From: Rhodanobacter denitrificans
Lineage (GTDB): Bacteria; Pseudomonadota; Gammaproteobacteria; Xanthomonadales; Rhodanobacteraceae
DNA length: 64,000 nucleotides
Assembly (NCBI RefSeq): GCF_003335105.1
Contig: NZ_QFWQ01000009.1
Span: 62,001-126,000 of the forward strand
Direction: 5' to 3'
The notes below the pieces were generated by a model. It did no database searches and was not told where the DNA came from. It saw nothing but the letters and a program-made list of their open reading frames with translations. A program made the translations under genes and the position numbers. Below are positions 50,631 through 59,062 of the stretch, piece after piece (positions within the stretch are counted from its first letter, which is position 1; each line of letters starts with the position of its first letter).

Positions 50631-51545
50631 ATGGACAAACAGACCGTTTCATTGATCGGTGTGCCGACCGACATCGGCGCCGGCCATCGTGGTGCCGCGA
50701 TGGGGCCGGAGGCGCTGCGCGTGGCCAGGCTGGCGGAAAAACTGGAGCGCCGCGGACTGAAGGTGATCGACCGCGGCAACCTGCAGGGCCCACTCAACCC
50801 GTGGCAGCCGCCCGAGCACGGCTATCGCCATCTGGATGAGGTGATCGCCTGGAATACGGCCGTCTATACGGCTGTCCACCAGGAGCTGCAGGCCGGGCGC
50901 CTGCCGATCGTGCTCGGCGGCGACCACTCCCTGGCGATCGGCTCGATATCCGCGGTGGCGCGCCATTGCCACGACGAGGGCAAGCGGCTGCGCGTGTTGT
51001 GGCTGGACGCGCACACCGATTTCAACACGGCGCAGGCCACGCCCACCGGGAATATCCACGGCATGCCGGTGGCATGCCTGTGCGGCATCGGCCCGGAGGG
51101 CCTCACCGAGCTCAGTGGCAGCACGCCGGCGACCACGCCGGACGTGTTCCGCTACATCGGCATCCGCTCGGTCGACGAGGACGAGAAGCGGCTGGTGCGC
51201 GAGGCGAGCATGCAGGTGCATGACATGCGCCATATCGACGAGATCGGCATGAAGCGCGTGATGGAGGAGGCGCTGGCCGGGCTCGACGAGCACACCCACC
51301 TGCACGTGAGCTTCGACGTCGACTTCCTCGACCCCAGCATCGCGCCGGGCGTGGGCACCACCGTGCGGGGCGGGCCGAATTACCGCGAGGCGCAGTTGTG
51401 CATGGAGATGATCGCCGATGCGGGGCGCGTGGCGTCGCTGGACATCGTCGAGCTGAACCCGGCCTTCGACAAGCGCAACCAGACCGCGAAACTGGCGGTG
51501 GATCTGATCGAGTCGCTGTTCGGCAAGTCCACGCTGATCCGCTGA
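50631..51545 (+). CDS. rocF: Arginase
   Basis: It encodes 304 residues. It hydrolyses arginine to ornithine and urea with two Mn ions. Metal ligands: His99 (VLGGDHSLAIG), Asp126, His128, Asp130 (WLDAHTDFN), Asp229 and Asp231 (SFDVDFLDP). GNIHGMPVACL and PGVGTTVRGGPNYREA bind substrate. Length and motifs match Bacillus-type arginases rather than agmatinase. The longer frame upstream is not supported. Confidence 0.93.
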   Translation: MDKQTVSLIGVPTDIGAGHRGAAMGPEALRVARLAEKLERRGLKVIDRGNLQGPLNPWQPPEHGYRHLDEVIAWNTAVYTAVHQELQAGRLPIVLGGDHSLAIGSISAVARHCHDEGKRLRVLWLDAHTDFNTAQATPTGNIHGMPVACLCGIGPEGLTELSGSTPATTPDVFRYIGIRSVDEDEKRLVREASMQVHDMRHIDEIGMKRVMEEALAGLDEHTHLHVSFDVDFLDPSIAPGVGTTVRGGPNYREAQLCMEMIADAGRVASLDIVELNPAFDKRNQTAKLAVDLIESLFGKSTLIR

Positions 51546-51597
51546 TCCGGAACGAAGAGGTTTCGGCGCGACCCGCTGGGCCGCGCCGAAGGATTGC

Positions 51598-51927
51598 TCA
51601 TTCCTCGACCAGCTTGGCGTCCGGTGCGTTCGCCATCACCGAGTCGATGCCGACATCGCGCGAGCGATCGCTCTCGTACATCTCGCTGCTGCCGATGACC
51701 TGGTGATTGGCGGCTTTCAGGTTGAAGTGGAACTTGCCGTTGGTCGAGATCTTCTTCTCGTAGCGCGCCGCATCCGGCGCGTTCTTGCGCACCGACTCGA
51801 TGCCGTTGCGTGCGCCGGCCTTGTCCTTGTATCCCTCGCTCTTGAGGATGATCTCGCCGTTGCCGGCCTTGAGGTTGAAGTAGGTCTCGCCGTTTTTGCC
51901 GGTGAACATCGTGAACTTGCCGCTCAT
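51598..51927 (-). CDS. yegP: YegP family (DUF1508) protein, two repeats
   Basis: It encodes 109 residues in two DUF1508 repeats: KFTMFTGKNGETYFNLKA to GYKDKAGARNGIESVRKNAPDA (4-53) and YEKKISTNGKFHFNLKAANHQVIG to DVGIDSVMANAPDAKL (56-106). AAGGAG upstream supports ATG 51927 rather than 51948. YegP proteins are cytoplasmic with unknown function. It is convergent with arginase and divergent from trpS. Confidence 0.9.
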   Translation of the reverse strand: MSGKFTMFTGKNGETYFNLKAGNGEIILKSEGYKDKAGARNGIESVRKNAPDAARYEKKISTNGKFHFNLKAANHQVIGSSEMYESDRSRDVGIDSVMANAPDAKLVEE

Positions 51928-52079
51928 CAGCTTCGAGCTCCTTGCCATGGTCAGGGTTGGCAGAATCTGGACCGGTTTGCGTGATTTTTTTGGGAAGGTG
52001 TGCCGCCGGTCGCGGCAGCCGGCCGGTCGAGCCGTTTTGCCGGATGTCGTAGACTGGCGCTTTACCTGCGCGGCACAGC

Positions 52080-53447
52080 ATGAATACCCGAGTCCTCACC
52101 GGCATCACCACCACCGGTACCCCGCACCTGGGCAATTACGTGGGCGCGATCCGCCCGGCCATCGAGGCCAGCCGGCGCGACGACGTCGATGCGTTCTTCT
52201 TTCTCGCCGACTACCACGCGCTGATCAAGAGCGACGACGCGGCGCGCATCGAGCGTTCGCGGCTGGAGATCGCCGCCACCTGGCTGGCCGCCGGCCTGGA
52301 CCCGCAGCGGGTCACCTTTTACCGCCAGTCGGACATCCCGGAGATCCCGGAGCTGACCTGGTTCCTCACCTGCATCGCGTCGAAGGGCATGCTCAATCGC
52401 GCGCACGCGTACAAGGCCGCGGTGGACAAGAACGCCGCGGCGGGCGAGGACGCCGATGCCGGCATCACCGCCGGCCTGTACATGTACCCGGTGCTGATGG
52501 CGGCCGACATCCTGGCGTTCGACGCGAACCAGGTGCCGGTGGGACGCGACCAGATCCAGCACATCGAGATGGCGCGCGACCTCGGCCAGCGCTTCAACCA
52601 TCTGCATGGCGACGAGTTCTTCGTGCTGCCGGAGGCGCTGATCGAGGAGCAGGTGGCCACGCTGCCGGGCCTCGACGGCCGCAAGATGTCGAAGAGCTAC
52701 GACAACACGATCCCGCTGTTCGCCGGCGGCAGCAAGCAGCTGCGCGAGACGATCATGCGCATCGTCACCGACTCGCGCCTGCCCGGCGAGCCGAAGGATC
52801 CGGACGACTGCGCGCTGTTCACCATCTTCCGCGCGTTCGCCAACGAGGCCGAGACCGCGGTGTTCCGCCAGGCGCTGCTGGACGGCATCGGCTGGGGCGA
52901 GGCGAAGCAGGTGCTGTACGAGCGGATCGAAACCGACGTGGCGCCGATGCGCGAGCGCTACGAGGCGCTGATGGCGGACCCCGCCGCGATCGAGACGATC
53001 CTGCGGCAGGGTGCGCAGAAAGCCCGCGCGATCGCCACGCCGAAGGTGGCCGCGTTGCGTGGCGTGCTGGGGCTGCGCGCGATGACGACCACTCCGGCAG
53101 GTGCTGGCCAGACGAAGGCTGCGCCAAAGCAAGACAGGATGCCGCGCTTCGCCAGCTTTCGCGATGCCGACGGCAGCTTCCGTTTCCGCCTGTTCTCCGC
53201 GGACGGCGAGGAGCTGCTGCTGTCGAAGCCGTTTGCCGACCCGAAGGCGGCCGGTGCACTGCAGAAACGCCTCAAGGGGCTGGGCACCGCCGCCGTGCTG
53301 CAGGTCCTGCCGCGGGCCCTGGTGCTGGAGCTGGATGGGGCGCCGGTCGCCACGACGCCCGAGTATCCCGTGGAGCCGGCACGCGACGAAGCGCTGGCGC
53401 GTCTGCGCGAAGCGCTGGATCTGCTCGCCCTCGCCGCGCAGGAGTGA
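52080..53447 (+). CDS. trpS: Tryptophan-tRNA ligase with C-terminal extension
   Basis: It encodes 455 residues. The class I core (1-335) has TTTGTPHLGNY (HIGH equivalent), DYHALIK, PVGRDQIQHIEMARDL and GRKMSKSYDN (KMSKS at 202-206). After residue 340 there is an added domain, about 115 residues longer than E. coli TrpS: RFASFRDADGSFRFRL and GEELLLSKPFADPKAAGALQKR (357-396) resembles one DUF1508 repeat like those of the adjacent yegP gene. The extension ends in a helix DEALARLREALDLLALAAQE. It charges tRNA-Trp; the role of the extension is unknown. Confidence 0.93.
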   Translation: MNTRVLTGITTTGTPHLGNYVGAIRPAIEASRRDDVDAFFFLADYHALIKSDDAARIERSRLEIAATWLAAGLDPQRVTFYRQSDIPEIPELTWFLTCIASKGMLNRAHAYKAAVDKNAAAGEDADAGITAGLYMYPVLMAADILAFDANQVPVGRDQIQHIEMARDLGQRFNHLHGDEFFVLPEALIEEQVATLPGLDGRKMSKSYDNTIPLFAGGSKQLRETIMRIVTDSRLPGEPKDPDDCALFTIFRAFANEAETAVFRQALLDGIGWGEAKQVLYERIETDVAPMRERYEALMADPAAIETILRQGAQKARAIATPKVAALRGVLGLRAMTTTPAGAGQTKAAPKQDRMPRFASFRDADGSFRFRLFSADGEELLLSKPFADPKAAGALQKRLKGLGTAAVLQVLPRALVLELDGAPVATTPEYPVEPARDEALARLREALDLLALAAQE

Positions 53448-53485
53448 GGCGCAGCGAGTCCCTTTTCCCGCGGAGTCCGTGATCC

Positions 53486-53812
53486 ATGCGCTATCTCGCC
53501 ATCCTGCTGCTCGCCCCGTGGCTGCTGATTCTCGGCTGGGCCTACTGGGCCTACCCGAAGAACCTGCCGCGCACGCCGGGACGGCGGATCTTCGATTTCA
53601 CCGCCCTGCTGCTCGCTGCGGTGGCCACGGTGCAAGGCGCCGTGCTGGGGTTCGAAGGGGCCGGAAAGCCGGTCGCCGGCGAGTTCGGTCCGGCCAGCGG
53701 CGCGATCTGGCAGCAGGTGCTGCCGGCGTTGTACGGCTATGGCGCCTGTGTCGCCGTGCTGGCGGTGGCGATGATCGTGCGTCGCATCATCTTCCGCCGC
53801 GGTGCAGGCTGA
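53486..53812 (+). CDS. Small membrane protein
   Basis: It encodes 108 residues with three hydrophobic segments: 4-21, 36-55 and 82-100, ending RRIIFRRGAG. GCGGAG upstream of the ATG is a fair ribosome site. It follows trpS by 38 bases, so may be in its transcript. No family recognised. Confidence 0.7.
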   Translation: MRYLAILLLAPWLLILGWAYWAYPKNLPRTPGRRIFDFTALLLAAVATVQGAVLGFEGAGKPVAGEFGPASGAIWQQVLPALYGYGACVAVLAVAMIVRRIIFRRGAG

Positions 53813-53871
53813 GCAGAGCCGCGTCATGCGTGGGCGACAGTCCACAAGAACCGGAAGTGGCGCACAGAGTA

Positions 53872-53891
53872 ATCCGTAAAATATTGCGGAT
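53872..53891. promoter_or_regulatory. 20-bp AT-centred palindrome, possible operator
   Basis: ATCCGTAAAATATTGCGGAT pairs A-T, T-A, C-G, C-G, G-C, T-G, A-T, A-T from the ends. It is the only AT-rich palindrome in the gap before the exported protein at 54089. Confidence 0.3.
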
Positions 53892-54088
53892 CATGCACTT
53901 GCCGGACGCCGGCAGGATTTTCCGTGGGATACTCGGCCACCAGCCGTGGGGAGCCATGACAAGGCATGTCGCGGGACGGCTGGTCATCATCGGTTTGCGC
54001 GTAGCGCCGGATCATCGGCAGTTGCGGGTGCCGTACGCGTGACCCGATCCTTTCGATAGATCCATGCATCTTCACTGGAGGGGATTAC

Positions 54089-55684
54089 ATGTCACCATGC
54101 AAATTGGGAGGCGTTGGCGTCGTGCTGTGCGCAGCCGTCAGCCTGGCCGCCGTGGGCATCGCCCACGCCGACACCATCGGATCACCCGAAGTCACTTCGG
54201 CGCAACACGACACCTTGCATTCGCTGCGCGGCACCATGCCGCGACCGGACGATTTCTCCAAGAGCGGTCGCAGCCATCCGGCACGCCCGCTGCCCTGGCT
54301 GGACGGCCCCGGCACACCGGGCGACGGCGCGGTGCAAAGCACGACCACCGGCGTTGCCGCACCCACGCTCGGTTCCGGCGTGGATGGCGTCGGCAATGGC
54401 TTCAGCGGGCCGCAAGGCACGTTCACCGTGAACAGCGCGCCACCGGACACCAATGGTGCCGTCGGTGCCACCCAGTACGTGCAGATCGTCAACAGCGGCT
54501 TTGCCGTGTTCGACAAGGCGACCAAGTCGGTGACCTACGGCCCGGTGGCCACCAAGACCCTGTGGTCCGGTTTCGGCGGTCCCTGCGAAGCGGACAACGA
54601 CGGTGACGCCACCGTGGTCTACGACAAGGCGGCCGGCCGCTGGGTGATCTCGCAGTTCGCGGTCACTGCCGCGCCGTACTTCGAGTGCGTGGCGGTCTCC
54701 GCCACCAGCGACGCCACCGGTGCCTACTACCGCTACGCGTTCCCGTACGGCAGCACGTTCCCGGATTACCCGAAGATGGGTGTGTGGCCGGATGCGTACT
54801 ACGAGACGTTCAACATGTTCAATGGCAACACGTTCGCCGGCGCGAAGCTGTGCGCCTACGATCGCAATGCCATGTTGAGCGGCGCCGCGGCCACCCAGCA
54901 GTGCTTCCAGCTCTCCACCGCCTACGGCGGCGTGCTGCCGGCCGACCTGGACGGTTCCACCGCGCCGCCGGCGGGTTCGCCGAACTACCTGCTGAACTTC
55001 ACCGCGGGCCAGCTCAACATGTGGAAGTTCCACGTTGACTGGAGCAACACTGCCAACACCACGCTGACCGGCCCGGTCGCCATTCCGGTGGCATCGTTCG
55101 CCACGGCATGCGGCGGCGGCACCTGCGTGCCGCAGGCAGGCGTGTCGCAGAAGCTCGATTCGCTGGCCGACCGCCTGATGTTCCGCCTGGCCTACCGTCA
55201 CTTCACCGACCACGAGTCGCTGGTGGTCACCCATTCGGTGAAGGTCGGCACGACCAGGCAGAACCCGTACACGGGCGTGCGCTGGTACGAGGTCCGCAAC
55301 CCGGGCACCACGCCGGTGGTCTATCAGCAGTCCACCTTCTCGCCGGACACCACCTATCGCTGGATGGGCTCGGTGGCGATGGACAAGCAGGGCAACATGG
55401 CACTGGGTTACAGCGCCTCCAGCAGTGGCATCCACCCGGCCATCCGCTACACCGGCCGCCTGGCGACCGATGCGCTGAACACCATGCAGGCCGAGAACAG
55501 CATCATCGAAGGCCTGGGTTCGCAAAGTGGCAGCAACCTGTCGCGCTGGGGTGACTACAGTGCGATGACCGTCGATCCGGTGGATGACTGCACGTTCTGG
55601 TATACCAGCGAGTACCTGAAGACCACCGGTGCGTTCAACTGGAGCACGCGGATCGCGTCGTTCAAGTTCTCGACCTGCCAGTAA
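54089..55684 (+). CDS. Large exported protein of unknown function
   Basis: It encodes 531 residues; GGAGGGG lies 6 bases before ATG 54089. A signal peptide (LGGVGVVLCAAVSLAAVGIAHA) is followed by a mature part rich in Gly, Ser, Thr and aromatic residues. The segments VNSAPPDTNGAVGATQYVQIVN, GFAVFDKATKS, DATVVYDKAAGRWVISQF, FNMFNGNTFAGAKLCAYDR and TFWYTSEYLKTTGAFNWSTRIASF look like a beta-propeller with cysteine pairs. Such proteins occur in Xanthomonadales and Streptomyces without known function. Strong terminator follows; no operon partners. Confidence 0.72.
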   Translation: MSPCKLGGVGVVLCAAVSLAAVGIAHADTIGSPEVTSAQHDTLHSLRGTMPRPDDFSKSGRSHPARPLPWLDGPGTPGDGAVQSTTTGVAAPTLGSGVDGVGNGFSGPQGTFTVNSAPPDTNGAVGATQYVQIVNSGFAVFDKATKSVTYGPVATKTLWSGFGGPCEADNDGDATVVYDKAAGRWVISQFAVTAAPYFECVAVSATSDATGAYYRYAFPYGSTFPDYPKMGVWPDAYYETFNMFNGNTFAGAKLCAYDRNAMLSGAAATQQCFQLSTAYGGVLPADLDGSTAPPAGSPNYLLNFTAGQLNMWKFHVDWSNTANTTLTGPVAIPVASFATACGGGTCVPQAGVSQKLDSLADRLMFRLAYRHFTDHESLVVTHSVKVGTTRQNPYTGVRWYEVRNPGTTPVVYQQSTFSPDTTYRWMGSVAMDKQGNMALGYSASSSGIHPAIRYTGRLATDALNTMQAENSIIEGLGSQSGSNLSRWGDYSAMTVDPVDDCTFWYTSEYLKTTGAFNWSTRIASFKFSTCQ

Positions 55685-55693
55685 ACCGGAACT

Positions 55694-55720
55694 CCTGTCC
55701 CGCAAGGCACGCGGGACAGG
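55694..55720 (+). terminator. First hairpin after the exported protein
   Basis: CCTGTCCCGC pairs perfectly with GCGGGACAGG around AAGGCAC, without a T tract. It may stabilise the mRNA end. Confidence 0.5.
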
Positions 55721-55742
55721 ACCTGCATGGATGAAAGGAGAC

Positions 55743-55771
55743 GGGGCCGCCTTCGGGCGGCCCCTTTTTTT
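55743..55771 (+). terminator. Strong intrinsic terminator
   Basis: GGGGCCGCC / GGCGGCCCC with a TTCG loop, then seven T. It also lies before the convergent VOC gene. Confidence 0.93.
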
Positions 55772-55835
55772 GCGCGGGTCCGCCGCCGGCATGGCCGCGG
55801 CACTTCGGCGAGGCGCCGGGCGAATCCGCCGGCCC

Positions 55836-56219
55836 TCACTCCCAGCGGTTGAGGTGCGGGCCGAACGCCTCGCGTTGCCGCCGCACCACGCAGAAGCGGT
55901 GGCCGCTCGGCGCTTCCATCACCCACCAGCGCTTGCGCGCGAACGCGATGCGCTTCGCGCCGAGCCGCTCCAGCCGCGATGCCTCGGCTTCCAGGTCGTC
56001 GGTCTCGATGTCCAGGTGTACGCGGCTGTCATGCTCGACCTTCTGCAGCAGGATGACCGGTTCGTCGTCGTCGGTTGCCAGCTCGGCATAGCGGCCGTCG
56101 CCGTCCTGGTCGGGCGCGGCGATCGGCTTGCCGAGCGCCTGGCTCCAGAAAGCGGTGGATGCGGCGAGGTCGTCGACGCGGCAATCGATGACGATGGTGC
56201 AGAGTCGGCTGTGGTGCAT
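55836..56219 (-). CDS. VOC family (glyoxalase-like) protein
   Basis: It encodes 127 residues. VIDCRVDDLAASTAFWSQALG, EPVILLQKVEHDSRVHLDIETDDLEAEASRLERLGA and WWVMEAPSGHRFCVV match the two beta-alpha-beta-beta-beta units of VOC proteins (glyoxalase-like DUF). The enzyme activity is unknown. It is divergent from the YgjP-type gene by 57 bases. Confidence 0.87.
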   Translation of the reverse strand: MHHSRLCTIVIDCRVDDLAASTAFWSQALGKPIAAPDQDGDGRYAELATDDDEPVILLQKVEHDSRVHLDIETDDLEAEASRLERLGAKRIAFARKRWWVMEAPSGHRFCVVRRQREAFGPHLNRWE

Positions 56220-56276
56220 GGACGCCTCCGTCAGGTGGTCGATACGTGCGAAGCGGTGCAGTGCGAGAATACCCGC

Positions 56277-56795
56277 ATGATTCCGCTCCGGTACCTCCAG
56301 GCCTATCCCGCCACCTTGCAGGACAAGGTGCGTATTCTGATCGCGCAGGAGCGCCTGGGAGAGCACCTGGCGCAGCGGTATCCGGGCCGCCATGAAGTGC
56401 AGAGCGACAAGGCGCTGTATGCCTACGTGGCGTCGCTGAAGCTGCAGCACCTGAAGAACGCGCCGGGCATCGACAAGGTGCTGTACGACAGCAAGCTCGA
56501 CGTGGTGCAGCGCGCGCTGGGCCTGCACACCGCGATCTCGCGCGTGCAGGGGCGCCGGCTCAAGGCGAAGAAGGAGATCCGCGTGGCCAGCCTCTTCAAG
56601 GCCGCCGCGCCGGAGTTCCTGCAGACGATCGTGGTGCATGAACTGGCGCACCTGAAGGAAAGCGATCACGACAAGGCGTTCTACCAGCTGTGCACGCACA
56701 TGCTGCCGGACTACCACCAGCGCGAATTCGACCTGCGCGTCTACCTCACATGGTGCGAGCTGCCCCCGGCGAATGACGCCGCCGGCAAGGAATGA
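56277..56795 (+). CDS. YgjP-type metallopeptidase domain protein
   Basis: It encodes 172 residues. The WLM/YgjP-type zinc motif is VVHELAHLKESDHDKAFY (HELAH 121-125 with His131). It is shorter than E. coli YgjP but has the same C-terminal order. Its function is unknown. The stop overlaps a possible ATG of the next gene. Confidence 0.85.
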   Translation: MIPLRYLQAYPATLQDKVRILIAQERLGEHLAQRYPGRHEVQSDKALYAYVASLKLQHLKNAPGIDKVLYDSKLDVVQRALGLHTAISRVQGRRLKAKKEIRVASLFKAAAPEFLQTIVVHELAHLKESDHDKAFYQLCTHMLPDYHQREFDLRVYLTWCELPPANDAAGKE

Positions 56796-56797
56796 CG

Positions 56798-57442
56798 ATG
56801 GACGATACGGCACTGCAGAAGTACCTGTTGCGGCTGTTCGAACGCCACGATGTCGAACTGGAGGTGGACGAGGACGGCTGGCTGGTCACCGACGGTGATT
56901 TTCCGGCGGTGCGGGCCAGCTGGCAGGAGGGGCCGCCGGGCGAGCCCGGCCGGCTCGACCTCGACGTGGTGCTGAGCGAGGAGCGCCACATCGAGGAAAG
57001 CTTCGCCGGCAGCGGCGGTGGCGACACCGGCTGTCGTGATGCTTTGCATGCGTTCGAGCAGAGCGCGTTCCATGTGCTGCTGGCGGCGTGCTGGTACGTC
57101 ACCGACGACCGCAGGATGCGGATTGCCGCCTGGGATATCGGCGTGCGCACGTGGGACGTGTTCATCGGTCCGTTCGGCGTGCGCGGCGCAGGTGCCGCGA
57201 GCATGCCGGCCGAAGCGCTGGCGTCGATCGAGGCGGCACTGCAGCGCGAGGCGCTGAGCCCCGAACTGCACTGGCTGCGGTTGGTGCACAGCCATGCCGC
57301 GGCGGGCGATTCGCGCTGCGAGGCGCTGCTCGACAACGAGCCCTGGACGGCCGGGACGCTGGCGCTGGCCGCCGTGCCGTGGCCTCGCGGCAGTGACTAC
57401 GTCGCGCGCTGTTTCATGCTGCTGGACGTGCGCGATTACTGA
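56798..57442 (+). CDS. DUF6348 family protein
   Basis: It encodes 214 residues. AAGGA at 56787-56791 fits ATG 56798 (6-base spacing) better than ATG 56792, which overlaps the previous stop. LFERHDVELEVDEDGWLVTD, AACWYVTDDRRMRIAAWDIG and DVFIGPFGVRG are characteristic of a DUF6348-like protein as far as I can judge. Probably translated with the YgjP-type gene. No catalytic motif is visible. Confidence 0.65.
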   Translation: MDDTALQKYLLRLFERHDVELEVDEDGWLVTDGDFPAVRASWQEGPPGEPGRLDLDVVLSEERHIEESFAGSGGGDTGCRDALHAFEQSAFHVLLAACWYVTDDRRMRIAAWDIGVRTWDVFIGPFGVRGAGAASMPAEALASIEAALQREALSPELHWLRLVHSHAAAGDSRCEALLDNEPWTAGTLALAAVPWPRGSDYVARCFMLLDVRDY

Positions 57443-57461
57443 CCTGCATCTCCATCGCAGT

Positions 57462-57521
57462 AGCCCGCTGGCGGGCGATGCTTTCTCGAGTCCAGATAAA
57501 AGCATCGCCCGCCAGCGGGCT
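57462..57521. repeat. REP-like inverted repeat
   Basis: AGCCCGCTGGCGGGCGATGC at the start of a 23-base left arm (57462-57484) is perfectly complementary to the right arm 57499-57521, with 14 bases between. It is a repeated extragenic palindrome of the kind common in this order; it follows the DUF6348 gene. Confidence 0.85.
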
Positions 57522-57548
57522 CCTGCCGGAGTTTGCATGAGTGCGCAG

Positions 57549-57576
57549 AAAAAAACGGACGCCTCGAGGCGTCCGT
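57549..57576 (-). terminator. Terminator of the E1-E1-E2 operon
   Basis: On the minus strand, ACGGACGCCTC and GAGGCGTCCGT form a perfect 22-base palindrome that is followed by TTTTTTT. It starts 26 bases after the E2 stop. Confidence 0.88.
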
Positions 57577-57601
57577 TCTTGCCGCATGACAACTGCTCTG
57601 A

Positions 57602-58945
57602 TCAGTTCGGCAGCGCCAGATCGTCCAGCATCGCCTTGAGGAACCTCGCGGCCTCGCCGCCGGTGGCGGCGCGGTGGTCGAAGGTGAGGCTGAGCGGCAT
57701 GCGCCGGTGCACCTCGATGCCGCCGATCACCGCCACCACGTCGTGGCTGAGCTTGCCGGCGCCGACGATGGCGACAGTCGGCGGTACGACGACGGGCGTT
57801 GCGTAGCGGCCGGCGAACATGCCGAAGTTGCTGAGGCTGATGGTGTAGCCGGACAGTTCCGAGGCCGGGATCGAACGATCCTCGACCTGCGAACGCAGGC
57901 GCTTGATCGCGGCGCGGATGCCGGCACCGTCGAGCACGTCGGCATTGCGCAGCGCGGGCACGAACAGGCCGTCGTCGGTGTCCACCGCGATGCCGATGTC
58001 GACATGCGGATGCAGGGTGCGACTGAGGTTCTTGCCGTCGAACCACGCGTTCAGCGCCGGCACCGTCTTGCAGGCGAACGCGATGGCGCGGATCAGGCGC
58101 GCGGTGATGTCCTGCTTGCCGATCCAGGCGTGCAGGTCGGCGTCGTCGACGAGCGTGGTCGGCACGACCTGCGCGTGCGCGTCGGCCATCACCCGGGCCA
58201 TGTTGCGGCGCACGCCCTTCAACTGCTCCGGCTGGCCGCTGGCGCTGACGCTCGGTGGCGAGGTGCGCACCGGCTTGCCGGCCAGCGAGACCGGGCCGCG
58301 CTGCGGCTCCGGCTGCGGCAGTTCCGGCGCCAGGTGGCGGCCGGCCGAGGCGGGCACCGCGCGTGCCGGGGCGGCGCCGAGGGCGGCGCTGCCGTTGGCG
58401 GCGGCGTCCTTCACGTCCTGCATGGTCACCACGCCATCGGCGCCGCTGGGGCGCACGCGGGCGAGATCGACCTTGAGCTTCTTCGCCAGCGCACGCACCG
58501 CCGGCACGGCTTTCACGCCACCGATGCTGGCGGCCTGTTCGACGTGCACGGCGTTGCCGCTGACCATCGCGCCGACCACGGTGCCTTCGTCCTCGCGATC
58601 GGCCTTGGTCGCGGCGGGTACCGGTGCCGGTGCGGCTTCGGTCTTCTTCGGGCCATGATGGTGGCCGGTGGCTTCGGCCTCGGCGCGCTGCTTCGCGTTC
58701 GGATCGGGCTCGAAATCGGCCAGCGCGGCGCCGGTCTCGATGATGTCGCCGGGTGCACCGTGCAGCTTGACGACCTTGCCGGTGTACGGCGAGGGCACGT
58801 CGACCACCGCCTTGGCGGTTTCCATCGAGCACAATGGCGCGTCGAGCTTGATGCTGTCGCCCACCTTCACGTGCCACTCGACCACGGTCGCGTCGGGCAG
58901 GCCTTCGCCGAGGTCGGGGAGGTAGAACGTCTTGATATCAGCCAT
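57602..58945 (-). CDS. 2-oxo acid dehydrogenase E2 (dihydrolipoamide acyltransferase)
   Basis: It encodes 447 residues. Lipoyl domain 1-80 with Lys45 (CSMETAKAVVDV); Ala/Pro linker; peripheral subunit-binding domain about 140-180 (VPAVRALAKKLKVDLARV); linker; catalytic domain about 215-447 ending SLTFDHRAATGGEAARFL. The active-site His424 is present, but the Asp usual four residues later (HRxxDG) is Thr428. It is the third gene of the operon with E1 alpha and E1 beta, so it forms the core of a pyruvate or branched-chain 2-oxoacid dehydrogenase. The substrate is not settled by sequence. Confidence 0.9.
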   Translation of the reverse strand: MADIKTFYLPDLGEGLPDATVVEWHVKVGDSIKLDAPLCSMETAKAVVDVPSPYTGKVVKLHGAPGDIIETGAALADFEPDPNAKQRAEAEATGHHHGPKKTEAAPAPVPAATKADREDEGTVVGAMVSGNAVHVEQAASIGGVKAVPAVRALAKKLKVDLARVRPSGADGVVTMQDVKDAAANGSAALGAAPARAVPASAGRHLAPELPQPEPQRGPVSLAGKPVRTSPPSVSASGQPEQLKGVRRNMARVMADAHAQVVPTTLVDDADLHAWIGKQDITARLIRAIAFACKTVPALNAWFDGKNLSRTLHPHVDIGIAVDTDDGLFVPALRNADVLDGAGIRAAIKRLRSQVEDRSIPASELSGYTISLSNFGMFAGRYATPVVVPPTVAIVGAGKLSHDVVAVIGGIEVHRRMPLSLTFDHRAATGGEAARFLKAMLDDLALPN

Positions 58946-58963
58946 GAGGTCGGATCCGTATGG

Positions 58964-59043
58964 TAGGGCGGGCACTGCCCGCCGGCTTTTGCTCAGGTCT
59001 TGCGCGGCCACGTGCGGTAGTGCGACGGGCAGTGCCCGCCCCA
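58964..59043. repeat. REP-like inverted pair between E2 and E1 beta
   Basis: GGGCGGGCACTGCCCG at 58966-58981 and CGGGCAGTGCCCGCCC at 59026-59041 are exact complements, 44 bases apart; each arm is also nearly palindromic alone. It lies in the 117-base gap inside the operon, where it could affect the E2 mRNA ratio. Confidence 0.8.
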
Positions 59044-59062
59044 CGCGGCGTTTCTGCGCCGA

